Notes: generated by a model from the letters alone, not told the origin. A DNA stretch of 64,000 bases from Micromonospora fulviviridis (GCF_014648395.1 NZ_BMRA01000007.1:185991-249990); one strand, 5' to 3'; shown: positions 22,148 to 32,701, numbered from the stretch's first letter. Numbers and translations are program-made.

Positions 22148-23181
22148 GCCAGCGCCGGATCGCGCAGCGCGAGCTCCGCGCGCACCTCGGGCAGCGTGCG
22201 CAGCAGGTCCATGATCTGGGGTACGCCGAGCCGGGGCGCGTTGGCGGAGTTGAAGTCCTCGACCGGGCCGGCGCCGATCTCCCCCTCGGAGACGTAGAGG
22301 GCGTAGTTGAGGTCGCGGGCGTCGACGGGCACTCGGAAGAAGTCGCCGAAGTCCTGCGCCTGGATCAGCTCCTCGCGGGTGGCCAGCGTCTCGTCCGGCT
22401 TCTCGCCGTGCCGCAGGCCGATCAGGTCGAGCTTGACCGGCACGTCGAAGAGGCGGCAGACCGCCTCGGCCAGGTCGCCGATGGTGCAGGCGGCCGCCTT
22501 GCGGATGAAGATGTCCCCGGCCTGCGCGTGCTGGAACGCGTGCTCGACGAGGTCGACCGACTCCTCCAGGGACATCAGGAACCGGGTCATCTGCGGGTCG
22601 GTGACGGTCGGCGCGCGACCGGCCTTGATCTGCTCGATGAACAGCGGGATGACCGAGCCGCGCGAGTACATGACGTTGCCGTAGCGGACGCAGCTCACCG
22701 TGGTCGGGCTGTCCGGGTGGTTGCGGGCGTGGGCCTGCGCCACCTTCTCCATGAGGGCCTTGCTCATGCCCATGGCGTTGACCGGATAGACGGCCTTGTC
22801 GGTGCTGAGCAGCACGACGTTGCTCACTCCGTTGGCCTCGGCCGCCTCGACCACGTTCGCGCTGCCCAGCACGTTGGTCCGGATGGCCTCGAGGGGGAAG
22901 AACTCGCAGGAGGGCACCTGCTTGAGCGCCGCGGCGTGGAACACGTAGTCGACGTCCCGGCAGGCCCGCGCCACCGAGTCGAGGTCCCGCACGTCGCCGA
23001 CGTAGTAGCGCACCCGGCTCTCGCCGACGGTCTGCCGCATCGCGTCCTGCTTCGCCTCGTCGCGGCTGAGCACCCGTACCTCGCCGACGTCGTGGGTGAG
23101 CAGGCGGCGCACCATCGTCTGACCGAAGGAGCCGGTGCCACCGGTGATCAACACCCGGCACCCGGCAGGAAGGACAGTCAC
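22141..23181 (-). CDS. capE: CapE/FnlA-type UDP-GlcNAc 4,6-dehydratase/5-epimerase
   Basis: 346 residues from GTG 23181; GGAG lies 5 nt upstream, and the longer open frame has no conserved sequence. Extended-SDR dehydratase: LITGGTGSFGQ (about 10-20), HAAALKQVPSCE, and the block STDKAVYPVNAMGMSK, where MxxxK replaces the usual YxxxK as in CapE and FlaA1. It converts UDP-GlcNAc into the 4-keto-6-deoxy-L-arabino intermediate. Together with CapF (next gene) and CapG (29803-30927) it forms the complete UDP-L-FucNAc route. A 109-bp gap separates it from the glycosyltransferase gene upstream, so it may have its own promoter. Confidence 0.93.
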   Translation of the reverse strand: MTVLPAGCRVLITGGTGSFGQTMVRRLLTHDVGEVRVLSRDEAKQDAMRQTVGESRVRYYVGDVRDLDSVARACRDVDYVFHAAALKQVPSCEFFPLEAIRTNVLGSANVVEAAEANGVSNVVLLSTDKAVYPVNAMGMSKALMEKVAQAHARNHPDSPTTVSCVRYGNVMYSRGSVIPLFIEQIKAGRAPTVTDPQMTRFLMSLEESVDLVEHAFQHAQAGDIFIRKAAACTIGDLAEAVCRLFDVPVKLDLIGLRHGEKPDETLATREELIQAQDFGDFFRVPVDARDLNYALYVSEGEIGAGPVEDFNSANAPRLGVPQIMDLLRTLPEVRAELALRDPALAC

Positions 23182-23290
23182 AGAAACTCCGCTCCTCGTT
23201 GCTCGGCCGCGACCTTGACGTACCTGACAGGGCCAACGAGGCGGGACCGGACGAAGAAACGGAAACAGGCATAAACCAGACGAAAGTCCC

Positions 23291-24496
23291 TCAGCGCACC
23301 GCCTGCCTGACGAGCGTGCGGAGCCGGGGCGCGCAGGTCCGCTCCCAGGACAGCTCCGCGCGGGCCGCCGCCGCGTACCGGTCCGCCGCCACGCACACCT
23401 CGTCGGCGTCGTCCAGCAACCGCCGCACGCCATGCGCGAAGGCCTCCGGCCGGCGGGGGTCGGCGAGCACGCCGACCATGGAGCGGGTCACGAAGCGCCG
23501 GGTCGCCGGGAGGTCCGAGGCCACCACGGCCAGCCCGACCGTGGCGTACTCGTAGAGCTTGGTGCTGACGCACAGGGCCGCCTGACCGACGTCCTGCAGC
23601 GCCGACACGCCGATCCCGCAGCTCGCCAGGAGCCGGCCGACCTCGTGCGGCGGCATCGGGTCGAGCAGGACGAGGTTCGCCGGCGTGCCGTGCCGGTGCA
23701 GCAGTCCCTCGAAGGCCCGCCGGGCCGCGGCCGAGGGGAACCGCCGCACCACGAGAAACTCCACCTCCGGCACGACCCGCGCCAGCTCGTGGGCCAGGCC
23801 GACGATGACCTCGGCGCCGAACATCGAGGTGAGGGTGCCGGTGTGCACCACCCGGCGCAACAGCTCCGGGACGAGCGGCCGAGGCGCGTCGCCGAGCAGC
23901 GCGTCCGCCGGGTAGTTCGGGGTGACCGAGGTGGGGATGCCCCAGCCACGGAACCGGTCACCGAGTTCCTCGGTGGCGACGTTCGCCCCGGCCAGCACCG
24001 AGGCGTACCGGCGTTCGACACCGGTGATCACGCGGTGGGCGGGCCGGCGCAGCAGCCGCGGGCCGGGCAGTCGATCCGAGTAGTACTCGGGGTAGTACTC
24101 GTGGACGTCGTAGAGCACCGGCCGGCCGGTCCGGCGGGCCCACCGGCGTGCCTGCGGCAGAAGGTAGAAGTCGTGGATGTGCCAGCCGTCGGGATCCGCC
24201 CGGCGGGCCAGCTCGGCGACCCGCGGCACCAGCCGGATCCGCTCCCGGAACGACGTCGGCGCGGGGAGCCGGGTCTCCCGGACGCGGTCGTGGGGCGCGT
24301 ACTCGCCCGGCTCGCCACCGAGCCAGATGAAGTGGACGTCGAACCCGGCGTCGAGCACCGACTGCGCACACCGGAGGACCCGCTGGTCGCCCACCGGGTG
24401 GACGGTCGGCACGCAGACGGTGCGGTGCAGCGCGGGTGCGGTCGGCGCACGTAGCTGCCACCGATCTGTTCTGATCTGGCCGTTCGGCTCGTCCAT
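23291..24496 (-). CDS. GT4-type glycosyltransferase
   Basis: 401 residues; ATG 24496 follows GGGAGAACC. GT-B architecture: N-terminal domain with VCVPTVHPVGDQRVLR and WHIHDFYLLPQARRWA, then YDVHEYYPEYYSD (about 128-140), and a C-terminal domain with VVHTGTLTSMFGAEV (about 217-231) and STKLYEYATVGLAVVASDLP, the donor-binding EX7E-like region. Donor and acceptor unknown. It follows the flippase-glycosyltransferase genes with a 29-bp gap and probably adds one sugar of the repeat unit. Confidence 0.85.
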   Translation of the reverse strand: MDEPNGQIRTDRWQLRAPTAPALHRTVCVPTVHPVGDQRVLRCAQSVLDAGFDVHFIWLGGEPGEYAPHDRVRETRLPAPTSFRERIRLVPRVAELARRADPDGWHIHDFYLLPQARRWARRTGRPVLYDVHEYYPEYYSDRLPGPRLLRRPAHRVITGVERRYASVLAGANVATEELGDRFRGWGIPTSVTPNYPADALLGDAPRPLVPELLRRVVHTGTLTSMFGAEVIVGLAHELARVVPEVEFLVVRRFPSAAARRAFEGLLHRHGTPANLVLLDPMPPHEVGRLLASCGIGVSALQDVGQAALCVSTKLYEYATVGLAVVASDLPATRRFVTRSMVGVLADPRRPEAFAHGVRRLLDDADEVCVAADRYAAAARAELSWERTCAPRLRTLVRQAVR

Positions 24497-24525
24497 GGTT
24501 CTCCCTGCGTCGGCGGGTCACGTGG

Positions 24526-25656
24526 TCACGTGGTGGCGATCGACCCGTCCAGGAACGGGCGCAGGGCCTCGGCCGCCGCTGTTCCGTCGTGCCACCTGGC
24601 GACGTACGCGGGGCCGGCCGCCGCGATGTCCGCGTAGACCGCCGGGTCGGCGAGGATCTCCTCCATGACCGCCGCGAAGCGGTCCGGTGGCGCGTCCACG
24701 ATCGGTGGCTGGTCCGGCATGAGCGCCCGGGTGGGGGGATCCACGTAGCCGACGACCAGCCGCGCGGCGGCCATGGCCTCGACGGCCGCCACCCCGTAGC
24801 TGCCCGTGAGGATCTGGTCGACCACGATGTCGGCGCCGGCCACCAGATCGGGCATGGCGGCGTGGGCGACCGTCTCCGGAGCCAGGTAGCGGATGCGGCC
24901 ACGGGCCGCGAGGTCCCGCAGGACGGGGTCGATGACCTGCGTGCCCTTGATCGGCGGGACGGTCCGACTGGGGCGGTGGAGCACCGTCGGGCGCCGGGCC
25001 GTCAGGGCCGGGCGTGGCGTCCACCAGTCGGCGACCGCGACGGACACGGGCAGCCAGGAGGCCCACGGCGCGTCGAGAAGCAGGTCGGGTGTGCTGACGA
25101 AGAGTGGGACGCCGAGGTCCGCGGCGATCGTCCGATGACGGCGGGCGAGCCCACGAGCGAGGTCCACCCACTCGCGGGGAGCGGTGGCGTAGTACGAGAA
25201 CGGATTTCGCTCGATGTGGGCGTCCGGGTCGCGGAGGTCGGTGCCGTGCGAGATCAGTGCCACCCGCAGGCCCAGGTCGGCCAGGCGCGGGACGTCCCCG
25301 GCGAGATCCGACCTGCCCACGCGGCCGTACACCGGCAGGAAGCCGTCCACCGCGACGTGGGTGGCGCCCCGCAGGACGCGCCGCATCCGCCAGCTCCGCC
25401 CCCACGGCGTGGTCATGCGCGGGTGCGGCAGCCGGTGGTCGGCGTGGAACGACATCCGGCGCCCGGGCCGCAGGCGGGGACGTTGTTCCACCGCGAACGA
25501 GACCGCGGACCCGCCCAGGCGGCGCTCGACCGCGCGGGCCCACTGATGCGCCTGCCCGGCGTAGTTCGCGGGCCCGACGGCCAGGCGCCACCGCGCGGAC
25601 GGGCCCGCCGGGGGCGCCTCGCCCAGCTGTTCCCGCCGGCGACTGGACAGGCTCAT
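24526..25656 (-). CDS. Divergent GT-B-like protein in glycan operon
   Basis: 376 residues from ATG 25656, overlapping the flippase stop by 4 nt. No signal peptide or membrane segment. Weak GT-B signs: AVGPANYAGQAHQWARAVE near the start, a centre with VALISHGTDLRDPD (about 135-148) and FVSTPDLLLDAPWASWLP (about 185-202), and a C-terminal half with GADIVVDQILTGSYGVAAVEAMAAARLVVGY spread over about 275-306, which looks like the donor-site EAMA region of GT4 enzymes. I cannot assign it to a named family. Place in the operon suggests a glycosyltransferase acting on the same glycan. Confidence 0.6.
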   Translation of the reverse strand: MSLSSRRREQLGEAPPAGPSARWRLAVGPANYAGQAHQWARAVERRLGGSAVSFAVEQRPRLRPGRRMSFHADHRLPHPRMTTPWGRSWRMRRVLRGATHVAVDGFLPVYGRVGRSDLAGDVPRLADLGLRVALISHGTDLRDPDAHIERNPFSYYATAPREWVDLARGLARRHRTIAADLGVPLFVSTPDLLLDAPWASWLPVSVAVADWWTPRPALTARRPTVLHRPSRTVPPIKGTQVIDPVLRDLAARGRIRYLAPETVAHAAMPDLVAGADIVVDQILTGSYGVAAVEAMAAARLVVGYVDPPTRALMPDQPPIVDAPPDRFAAVMEEILADPAVYADIAAAGPAYVARWHDGTAAAEALRPFLDGSIATT

Positions 25657-27161
25657 CGGCTGGCTCCCGAGGTCACGGGCGAGACCGCGCTGCCGCTCGA
25701 CGGCCCCGGGGGCTTCGGCGTGCCCCCATGGCCGCCCGGCCGGTGCCGGTAGAGCCAGCGGGCGGCGAAGCCGAGCAGGACCACGGTCAACGCGACCGCC
25801 AGCGCCACGGAGACGGGCCGCGGAAAATGCCCCCGGGCGACCAGGAGAACCGGATAGGCCACACCGACCAGGAGCAGGTAGCTCCGGATGGAACCGGCCC
25901 AGCCACGCAGGCTCGATCCGGCCAGGCGCAGCGACCAGCCCACGTAACCGATGCTGATCGCCAGGCCGCTGAAGGAGTACGCGCCGATCCCGACCATGGC
26001 GGAGCCGACCAGAAGCCCGGACGCGAGCGAGCCCAGCCGGAGCGCGGTCTCCACGCCCGACAGCAGCAGCAGGCTGCGGAGCCGGTCCTTGACCGTCATG
26101 AGCGTGCTGAGCGGCGACGACACGAACGAGGCGGCGAGCCAGGGTGCGAGCAGGGCCGAGATGGACCCGGCGGTCCGCCACTCGGCGCCGAAGGCGAGCA
26201 CGTACAGCTCCGGGCCCAGCAGGAGGACGAATCCGAAGGTCGGCACCGAGAGGAACACGAGACCGGTGGTGACCCGCTCCACGGCGAGCCGGATGTCGCC
26301 CCCGTCCCGCTCCAGAGCGGCGATCCTGGGAAAGAAGACGCTGCCGACCGCCTGCCCGATCAGGGCGGCCGGCAGGGTCAGCAGGCGGGTCGCGAACGCG
26401 AAGAGCCCGGAGACCGTCACTCCGTAGCAGACCGCCACCACCGGCGCGATCGCCCCGACGCTGATCATGTTCAGCAACGCGGGCGGACTCGTCAGCAGGG
26501 CGAACCGGCGCCACTTCACGGCCGCCGACCACCACTCGGAGGCGGTACGGACGCCGAGAACCCCCGAGCGGCGCAGCAGCGCCACCGAGTACCAGGCGCG
26601 TCCCGCGACGTAGCCCCCGGTCAGGCCGGTCGCGCCCGCGCCCAGGGGCGCAGCCACGAGCTGCCCGACGCCCTGCACGGCGGCGCCCAGCACCGTTGCT
26701 CGGCTGACCGCCGCGAATCTCTCCCGGCGGCTCTGGAGCATCCGGGCGGCCGCCGAGGTGCCGAGTGTCGCGACCATGGCGGGCACCAGCCACACGCCCG
26801 CCCCCGCACCGAACGCGGACCACCGGTGGCCGGTCGCCACCAGGTGGATCGCCAGGACTGCCAGCAGGGCGACGGCGACCAGCACCGCGGCGACGACGGC
26901 GGTGGCCGTGAGCACCACGGCCTCACCCTCGTCCTCGGTAAGCGGAATCGCCATCTCCAGACGGAGGGTGGCCGCGGTCGCGATGATCAGGGCGAGCGAG
27001 AGCGCGATCGAGAACTCGCCGAACTCCCTCGGCGCGTAGAGGCGAGCCAGGAACACGGAGGTCAGCATCGCGATGCCCTGGGCCAGGGCGGTGCTGACCG
27101 CGAGGTGGGACACGTGCCGGTAGAAGGGAGACGCCCCGGGACCGGAGTGGCGTCGCAGCAC
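25653..27161 (-). CDS. Wzx-like oligosaccharide flippase
   Basis: 502 residues from GTG 27161; GGAGGAG lies 3-4 nt upstream, and the start overlaps the polymerase stop by 1 nt. Twelve to fourteen hydrophobic segments across the length, with an N-terminal VSTALAQGIAMLTSVFLARLY typical of the polysaccharide-biosynthesis (MATE-like) flippase family. The basic loops and a Pro/Ser-rich C-terminal tail (from about 475) are cytoplasmic. It should move undecaprenyl-linked repeat units across the membrane. Next to a Wzy-like protein, so a Wzx/Wzy assembly route is likely. Confidence 0.88.
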   Translation of the reverse strand: MLRRHSGPGASPFYRHVSHLAVSTALAQGIAMLTSVFLARLYAPREFGEFSIALSLALIIATAATLRLEMAIPLTEDEGEAVVLTATAVVAAVLVAVALLAVLAIHLVATGHRWSAFGAGAGVWLVPAMVATLGTSAAARMLQSRRERFAAVSRATVLGAAVQGVGQLVAAPLGAGATGLTGGYVAGRAWYSVALLRRSGVLGVRTASEWWSAAVKWRRFALLTSPPALLNMISVGAIAPVVAVCYGVTVSGLFAFATRLLTLPAALIGQAVGSVFFPRIAALERDGGDIRLAVERVTTGLVFLSVPTFGFVLLLGPELYVLAFGAEWRTAGSISALLAPWLAASFVSSPLSTLMTVKDRLRSLLLLSGVETALRLGSLASGLLVGSAMVGIGAYSFSGLAISIGYVGWSLRLAGSSLRGWAGSIRSYLLLVGVAYPVLLVARGHFPRPVSVALAVALTVVLLGFAARWLYRHRPGGHGGTPKPPGPSSGSAVSPVTSGASR

Positions 27162-28588
27162 TAACTCCTCCTCGCTCCGACGAGGAGGGGTCGCGGGCCG
27201 GCGACCTGATCGTCGACCCGGACCCACGGGCTGCCCGCCGGCCCCTGGCCGGTCGGCCGCTCGCCTCGCGGCGGGCACATCCGGTAGAGGAGCCAGGCCT
27301 GGGCCGAAGCCTGGCCCAGCAGCAGCCACCACCAGGGCGAGGCCAGGATCGAGCTGGCGGCGAGACCGCTCGCGGCGAACCCGGCAAGGCCGAGGCCGGT
27401 CGCCATGCGCAGGTCGAACGCCTCCGCCCGGTGCGCCGCGGCGGCCTTCCGCCGTAACGTGACGTGCGCCAGCACCACGATGACGGCGAACAGCGGCAGC
27501 AGCACCGGCAGGCCGAATTCGGCGGCGATCTCGGCGAAGCTGTTGTGGGCCATCGTCGTGCCGCCCAGATCGACCTCCTGCCACTGGCCGGCGAGGAGCT
27601 CGAACGAACCGGCCCCGCGCCCGAGGAGCCCGGAGCTGACGAACAGCCGCCAGCCCAGCAGCGTCAGGTTGACCCTCATCTGGTCGGAGGCGCGCAGACT
27701 GTCGTTCTCCTCGAAGGGGGACGTGAACTGTCCCAGCACGCGTTGCCCCGGCTCGCTCGCGGCGGCGAGCGACAGACCGATCCACGCGGCAAGGCCGAGC
27801 ACCAGCACCGGCACCGCCACCGGCCGCTGGCGCAGGCTCGCCGCCCGCCCGAACCACCACACGGCCACGGGGCCGATCACCAGCGCGCCGAGGAAGCCCG
27901 TGCGGCTCTGGGTGGCCACGATCAGGACGATCCAGAAGACGACGAGTCCGGCGTGCAGGACGCGGATCAGCGTCGACCGCGCGACGATGCCGCCCCAGAC
28001 GAGGAAGGGGAGGCAGGTCAACAGGAATCCGGCGTAGTTGTTGGGGTTGTAGAAGGTGCTGGCGATGAGCGTCGTGTCGGGGCCGAGGGCGGCTCCCTCC
28101 GACAGGTGACGTCCCGACTGCAGTTCCCAGACCGCGATCGCTCCCGTGACCAGGAAGGCCACGGTCCAGCCCAGGCGCAGCGTGGCGACGCCGGTGCGGG
28201 AGCCACCGGAGAAGGCCAGCACGCAGAGCCCCGCCGCGAACGCGTAGGAGATCGAGCCGATCTTGCGGAGCCCGATGTCCGCGTCCACGGTCCAGAAGAG
28301 CGAGACGGGCAGCCACACCGCCCAGGTCACCGCCAGCCACATGAAGAGCCGAGGCACCACGGCGGTGGCCGTCCGCGGCCTGACCAGCAGCATGAACGCC
28401 GGCACGACGGCGAGGACGACGACGAGCCGGTAGAGATTCGGGAAGGTCGCCGGAGAGAGATCGATGGTGGCGTAGGCGCCCAGCGCCGCGAGACCCGGAA
28501 GAAGCGCCAGCAGCAGCAACCGCACCTTGCCGGGTTCGGGAGGTGCCGCGGCGGTGTCGCCGCTGTCGAGAGGCGTCGGGGCGGTCAC
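27161..28588 (-). CDS. Wzy-like O-antigen polymerase/ligase family membrane protein
   Basis: 475 residues from GTG 28588, which overlaps the stop of a short upstream ORF; an in-frame start at 28759 would add an Arg-rich segment that looks non-coding. Ten to twelve hydrophobic segments, with a large extracytoplasmic loop near residues 245-330 that includes FEENDSLRASDQMRVNLTLL and GRGAGSFELLAG, then AHNSFAEIAAEFGLPVLLPL, the sequence style of the O-antigen ligase/polymerase family (Wzy_C). It probably polymerises repeat units at the outer face of the membrane. First large gene of the minus-strand glycan series. Confidence 0.82.
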   Translation of the reverse strand: MTAPTPLDSGDTAAAPPEPGKVRLLLLALLPGLAALGAYATIDLSPATFPNLYRLVVVLAVVPAFMLLVRPRTATAVVPRLFMWLAVTWAVWLPVSLFWTVDADIGLRKIGSISYAFAAGLCVLAFSGGSRTGVATLRLGWTVAFLVTGAIAVWELQSGRHLSEGAALGPDTTLIASTFYNPNNYAGFLLTCLPFLVWGGIVARSTLIRVLHAGLVVFWIVLIVATQSRTGFLGALVIGPVAVWWFGRAASLRQRPVAVPVLVLGLAAWIGLSLAAASEPGQRVLGQFTSPFEENDSLRASDQMRVNLTLLGWRLFVSSGLLGRGAGSFELLAGQWQEVDLGGTTMAHNSFAEIAAEFGLPVLLPLFAVIVVLAHVTLRRKAAAAHRAEAFDLRMATGLGLAGFAASGLAASSILASPWWWLLLGQASAQAWLLYRMCPPRGERPTGQGPAGSPWVRVDDQVAGPRPLLVGARRS

Positions 28589-28656
28589 CGTTTCACGCCG
28601 GTCGTTCTGACCGCCGCGGCACGGGGCCCGATCGGAACTGCCGAATGCTGATCCAT
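28585..28656 (-). CDS. Possible 23-residue leader ORF coupled to the polymerase gene
   Basis: ATG 28656 follows AGAGGA with good spacing (4-5 nt). The ORF MDQHSAVPIGPRAAAVRTTG plus VKR ends in TGA that overlaps the GTG start of the Wzy-like gene (GTGA). The polymerase start itself has no clear Shine-Dalgarno sequence, so the small ORF could bring ribosomes to it by translational coupling. Short and unverified; it may encode no functional peptide. Confidence 0.4.
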   Translation of the reverse strand: MDQHSAVPIGPRAAAVRTTGVKR

Positions 28657-28857
28657 TGCTTCCTCTGTCGCGACGATTGACGGTTGTCGAGCCTTGCGAC
28701 CGCAGGAACGTGAACCGGGCACGCCCTCGACGCGGTGCGGCGGGACCACAGTCACCCAAACGACCAAGGGTGCGCGACGGTTACTTGATCACGGCGTCCC
28801 GCCTCCGGCCTGCCCGTACGCCCCGCCGACCGCCTCCGGATGTGGTGAGCTGTACGG

Positions 28858-29781
28858 GTGGCGGGACTGGGTCTGGTGCTGCACCCCACCCGGGACGTCT
28901 CCGAGGTGGTCGGGATCATCGAGCGGTGGGCGTCGGGCCACCGCAAGACGCTGCTGGTCCGCGCCGAGGACGAGCACCGGGTACCGTCCTGCGTCGAGCC
29001 CGTCCCGGCGGACGAGCTGGCCACCCGCGCCGACGCCCTGATCAGCATCGGCGGCGACGGGACCATGCTGGGCGCGCTGCGCATGGCGGTGCGCGACCCG
29101 AAGCCGGTGCTCGGCGTGCACCTGGGCCGGCTCGGCTTCCTCGTGGAGGTCGAGCCCCCGGACCTGCCGCACGCGCTGAGCCGGCTCGCGGCGAAGGACT
29201 TCACCGTCGAGTCACACGCCTGCCTCGCCTGCGACGTCTGCGGCGACGACGTGGTGGCCTTCAACGACATCGCGCTGGTCCGCCAGCCCGGCTCCGGGTT
29301 CGTCACCGCCACCCTCGCGGTGGACGGCCAGCGGTATGGCTACTACCGCTGCGACGCGTTGGTGGTCAGCACGCCGACCGGCTCGACGGCGTACAGCTAC
29401 GCGGCGGGCGGCCCGCTGATCTCGCCGGCGGCGGACGCCGTGGTGGTGACCCCGTCGGCGCCGATGGCGGGCATCTCCCGCTCCGTCGTGCTCGCCCCGG
29501 AGGAGAGCATCCGGCTCGACCTCCGGCCGCACTCGGCGGCGGTCGCCGTCGAGATGGACGGGCTGGTGATCAAGGACGCGGCGACCGAGGGGGCGGTGCA
29601 GATCCGCTACCGCCGGGACGCCGGTCGGGTGGTCCGCTTCGACCCGCAGCGCTACCAGGAACGCAACCAGCTCAAGCTGAGCCTGCTCGACCTGCCGTTC
29701 CTGCCCGACCAGCTCCGCGAGCTGCTCCCCGAGGAACTGCGCCGGGAGCGCGACCAGCGGGAGCTGGAACCGCCCTGTTGA
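28858..29781 (+). CDS. nadK: NAD kinase
   Basis: 307 residues from GTG 28858, with GGTGAG 8 nt upstream. ATP-NAD kinase family: the ATP-site motif SIGGDGTMLGALR (about residues 63-75), LGVHLGRLGFLVEV, FNDIALVRQPGSGFV with the conserved NE/D-like pair, and the substrate block STPTGSTAYSYAAGGPL (about 178-194). It phosphorylates NAD to NADP. A housekeeping gene on the plus strand, it sits between the minus-strand Wzx/Wzy genes and capG, splitting the L-FucNAc genes. Confidence 0.95.
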   Translation: MAGLGLVLHPTRDVSEVVGIIERWASGHRKTLLVRAEDEHRVPSCVEPVPADELATRADALISIGGDGTMLGALRMAVRDPKPVLGVHLGRLGFLVEVEPPDLPHALSRLAAKDFTVESHACLACDVCGDDVVAFNDIALVRQPGSGFVTATLAVDGQRYGYYRCDALVVSTPTGSTAYSYAAGGPLISPAADAVVVTPSAPMAGISRSVVLAPEESIRLDLRPHSAAVAVEMDGLVIKDAATEGAVQIRYRRDAGRVVRFDPQRYQERNQLKLSLLDLPFLPDQLRELLPEELRRERDQRELEPPC

Positions 29782-29802
29782 CCGGGGCGGCGGCCCGGGC
29801 GG

Positions 29803-30927
29803 TCAGACCCGGATGCCGGCCCACTGGTGGTGCCGGCGGACCGTGGAGAGGATGAAGTCGACGACCCGGCGGGAGGTGTCCGGCACGCGGTAGTCCGCCG
29901 GGCAGGGCACGCCCTCCGCGGCGACCTGGTCGACCGCGACCCGCACCGCCTCCACCACGCCGTGCGGGTCCAGCCCGGTCATGATGATCCCGCCGGCGTC
30001 GAGCGCCTCGGGCCGCTCGATCGACTCGCGCAGGGTCACCGCGGGGAAGCCGAGGATGGCGGCCTCCTCGCTGATGGTTCCGCTGTCGGACAGCGTGCAC
30101 CGCGCGCTGGTCTGCAGGCGTACGTAGTCGATGAGGCCGAACGGCTCGTGGAAGGCGATGCCCTCCAGCGCCGTGTCGTCGACCGCGAGGGCCTCCAGGG
30201 CCTTACGCGTGCGGGGGTGGGTGGAGACCAGCAACGGCAGGCCCCACTCGTCGCGGACCGCGCGCAGGCAGTCGAGCAGGCGGTGCAGCCGGTCCGGCCG
30301 GTCGACGTTCTCCTCCCGGTGCGCGCTGACCACGAAGTACCCGCCCGGCGTGAGCTCCAGCTGGTCGAGGACCGTGGACCCGTCGACGTCGGCACGGTAG
30401 TGCTCCAGCACCTCCCGCATCGGCGAGCCGGTGTGCAGGATCCGCCGCGGGTGCAGGCCCTCGGCGAGCAGGTTGCGCCGGGCGTGCTCGGTGTAGACCA
30501 GGTTGAAGTCGGCCACGTGGTCGACGAGCCGCCGGTTGGTCTCCTCCGGCACGTTGAGGTCGAAGCACCGGTTGCCGGCCTCCATGTGGTAGACCGGCAC
30601 CCGCATCCGCCGGGCCATCAGCGCGGCGATGCAGCTGTTGGTGTCGCCGAGCACCAGCAGCGCGTCCGGCCGGTACGCGGCGATGGCCTCCTCGACCCCC
30701 ACGAGGACCCCGCCGAGCACCCGGCCCAGCGAGGCGGTGTCGACGCCGAGGAACCGGTCCGGCCGGCGCAGCCGCAGCTCGGTGAAGAAGATGTCGGAGA
30801 GGGTCGGGTCCCAGTTCTGCCCGGTGTGCACGAGCACGTGCTCGACCGTGCGGTCCAGCCGGTCCATCACCCGGGACAGCCGGATGATCTCCGGTCGGGT
30901 GCCGACCACCGTCATGACGCGGGTCAT
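29803..30927 (-). CDS. capG: CapG/FnlC-type UDP-N-acetyl-L-fucosamine synthase (2-epimerase)
   Basis: 374 residues from ATG 30927. Member of the non-hydrolysing UDP-GlcNAc 2-epimerase fold: MTVVGTRPEIIRLSRV at the N-terminus, LVLGDTNSCIAALMARR (about 85-101), MEAGNRCFDLNVPEETNRR (about 110-128), FVVSAHREENVDRP and LSDSGTISEEAAILG. The RPEIIRLSRV and GNRCFD forms are those of CapG/FnlC rather than WecB (which has GTRPEAIKMAP and AGLRT). It would epimerise C-2 of the CapF product to yield UDP-L-FucNAc. It lies about 6.6 kb from capE, beyond nadK, and is transcribed separately. Confidence 0.88.
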   Translation of the reverse strand: MTRVMTVVGTRPEIIRLSRVMDRLDRTVEHVLVHTGQNWDPTLSDIFFTELRLRRPDRFLGVDTASLGRVLGGVLVGVEEAIAAYRPDALLVLGDTNSCIAALMARRMRVPVYHMEAGNRCFDLNVPEETNRRLVDHVADFNLVYTEHARRNLLAEGLHPRRILHTGSPMREVLEHYRADVDGSTVLDQLELTPGGYFVVSAHREENVDRPDRLHRLLDCLRAVRDEWGLPLLVSTHPRTRKALEALAVDDTALEGIAFHEPFGLIDYVRLQTSARCTLSDSGTISEEAAILGFPAVTLRESIERPEALDAGGIIMTGLDPHGVVEAVRVAVDQVAAEGVPCPADYRVPDTSRRVVDFILSTVRRHHQWAGIRV

Positions 30928-31001
30928 GGCCCGTCCCCTCGCATCGGGCCGGCGGCGTGACGCCGGCGCGCACCGCCGTCGCGCACCAGACACGCCACGG
31001 C

Positions 31002-31038
31002 ACCTCCCCCGGAGCAACGAGACGGCCGCGGGGGAGGT
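31002..31038 (-). terminator. Hairpin downstream of pgm
   Basis: 10-bp arms ACCTCCCCCG (31002-31011) and CGGGGGAGGT (31029-31038), 17-nt loop, 20 nt after the pgm stop on the minus strand. It would keep pgm transcripts out of capG. Confidence 0.55.
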
Positions 31039-31057
31039 TGTGCGCGGTGGGGATCCG

Positions 31058-32701
<1,644 letters not shown>

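Noticed and set aside
28589..28759. Longer start of the Wzy-like protein at 28759
   Set aside because: Adds an Arg-rich, non-hydrophobic segment before the first membrane helix; the GTG at 28588 is coupled to a small ORF.
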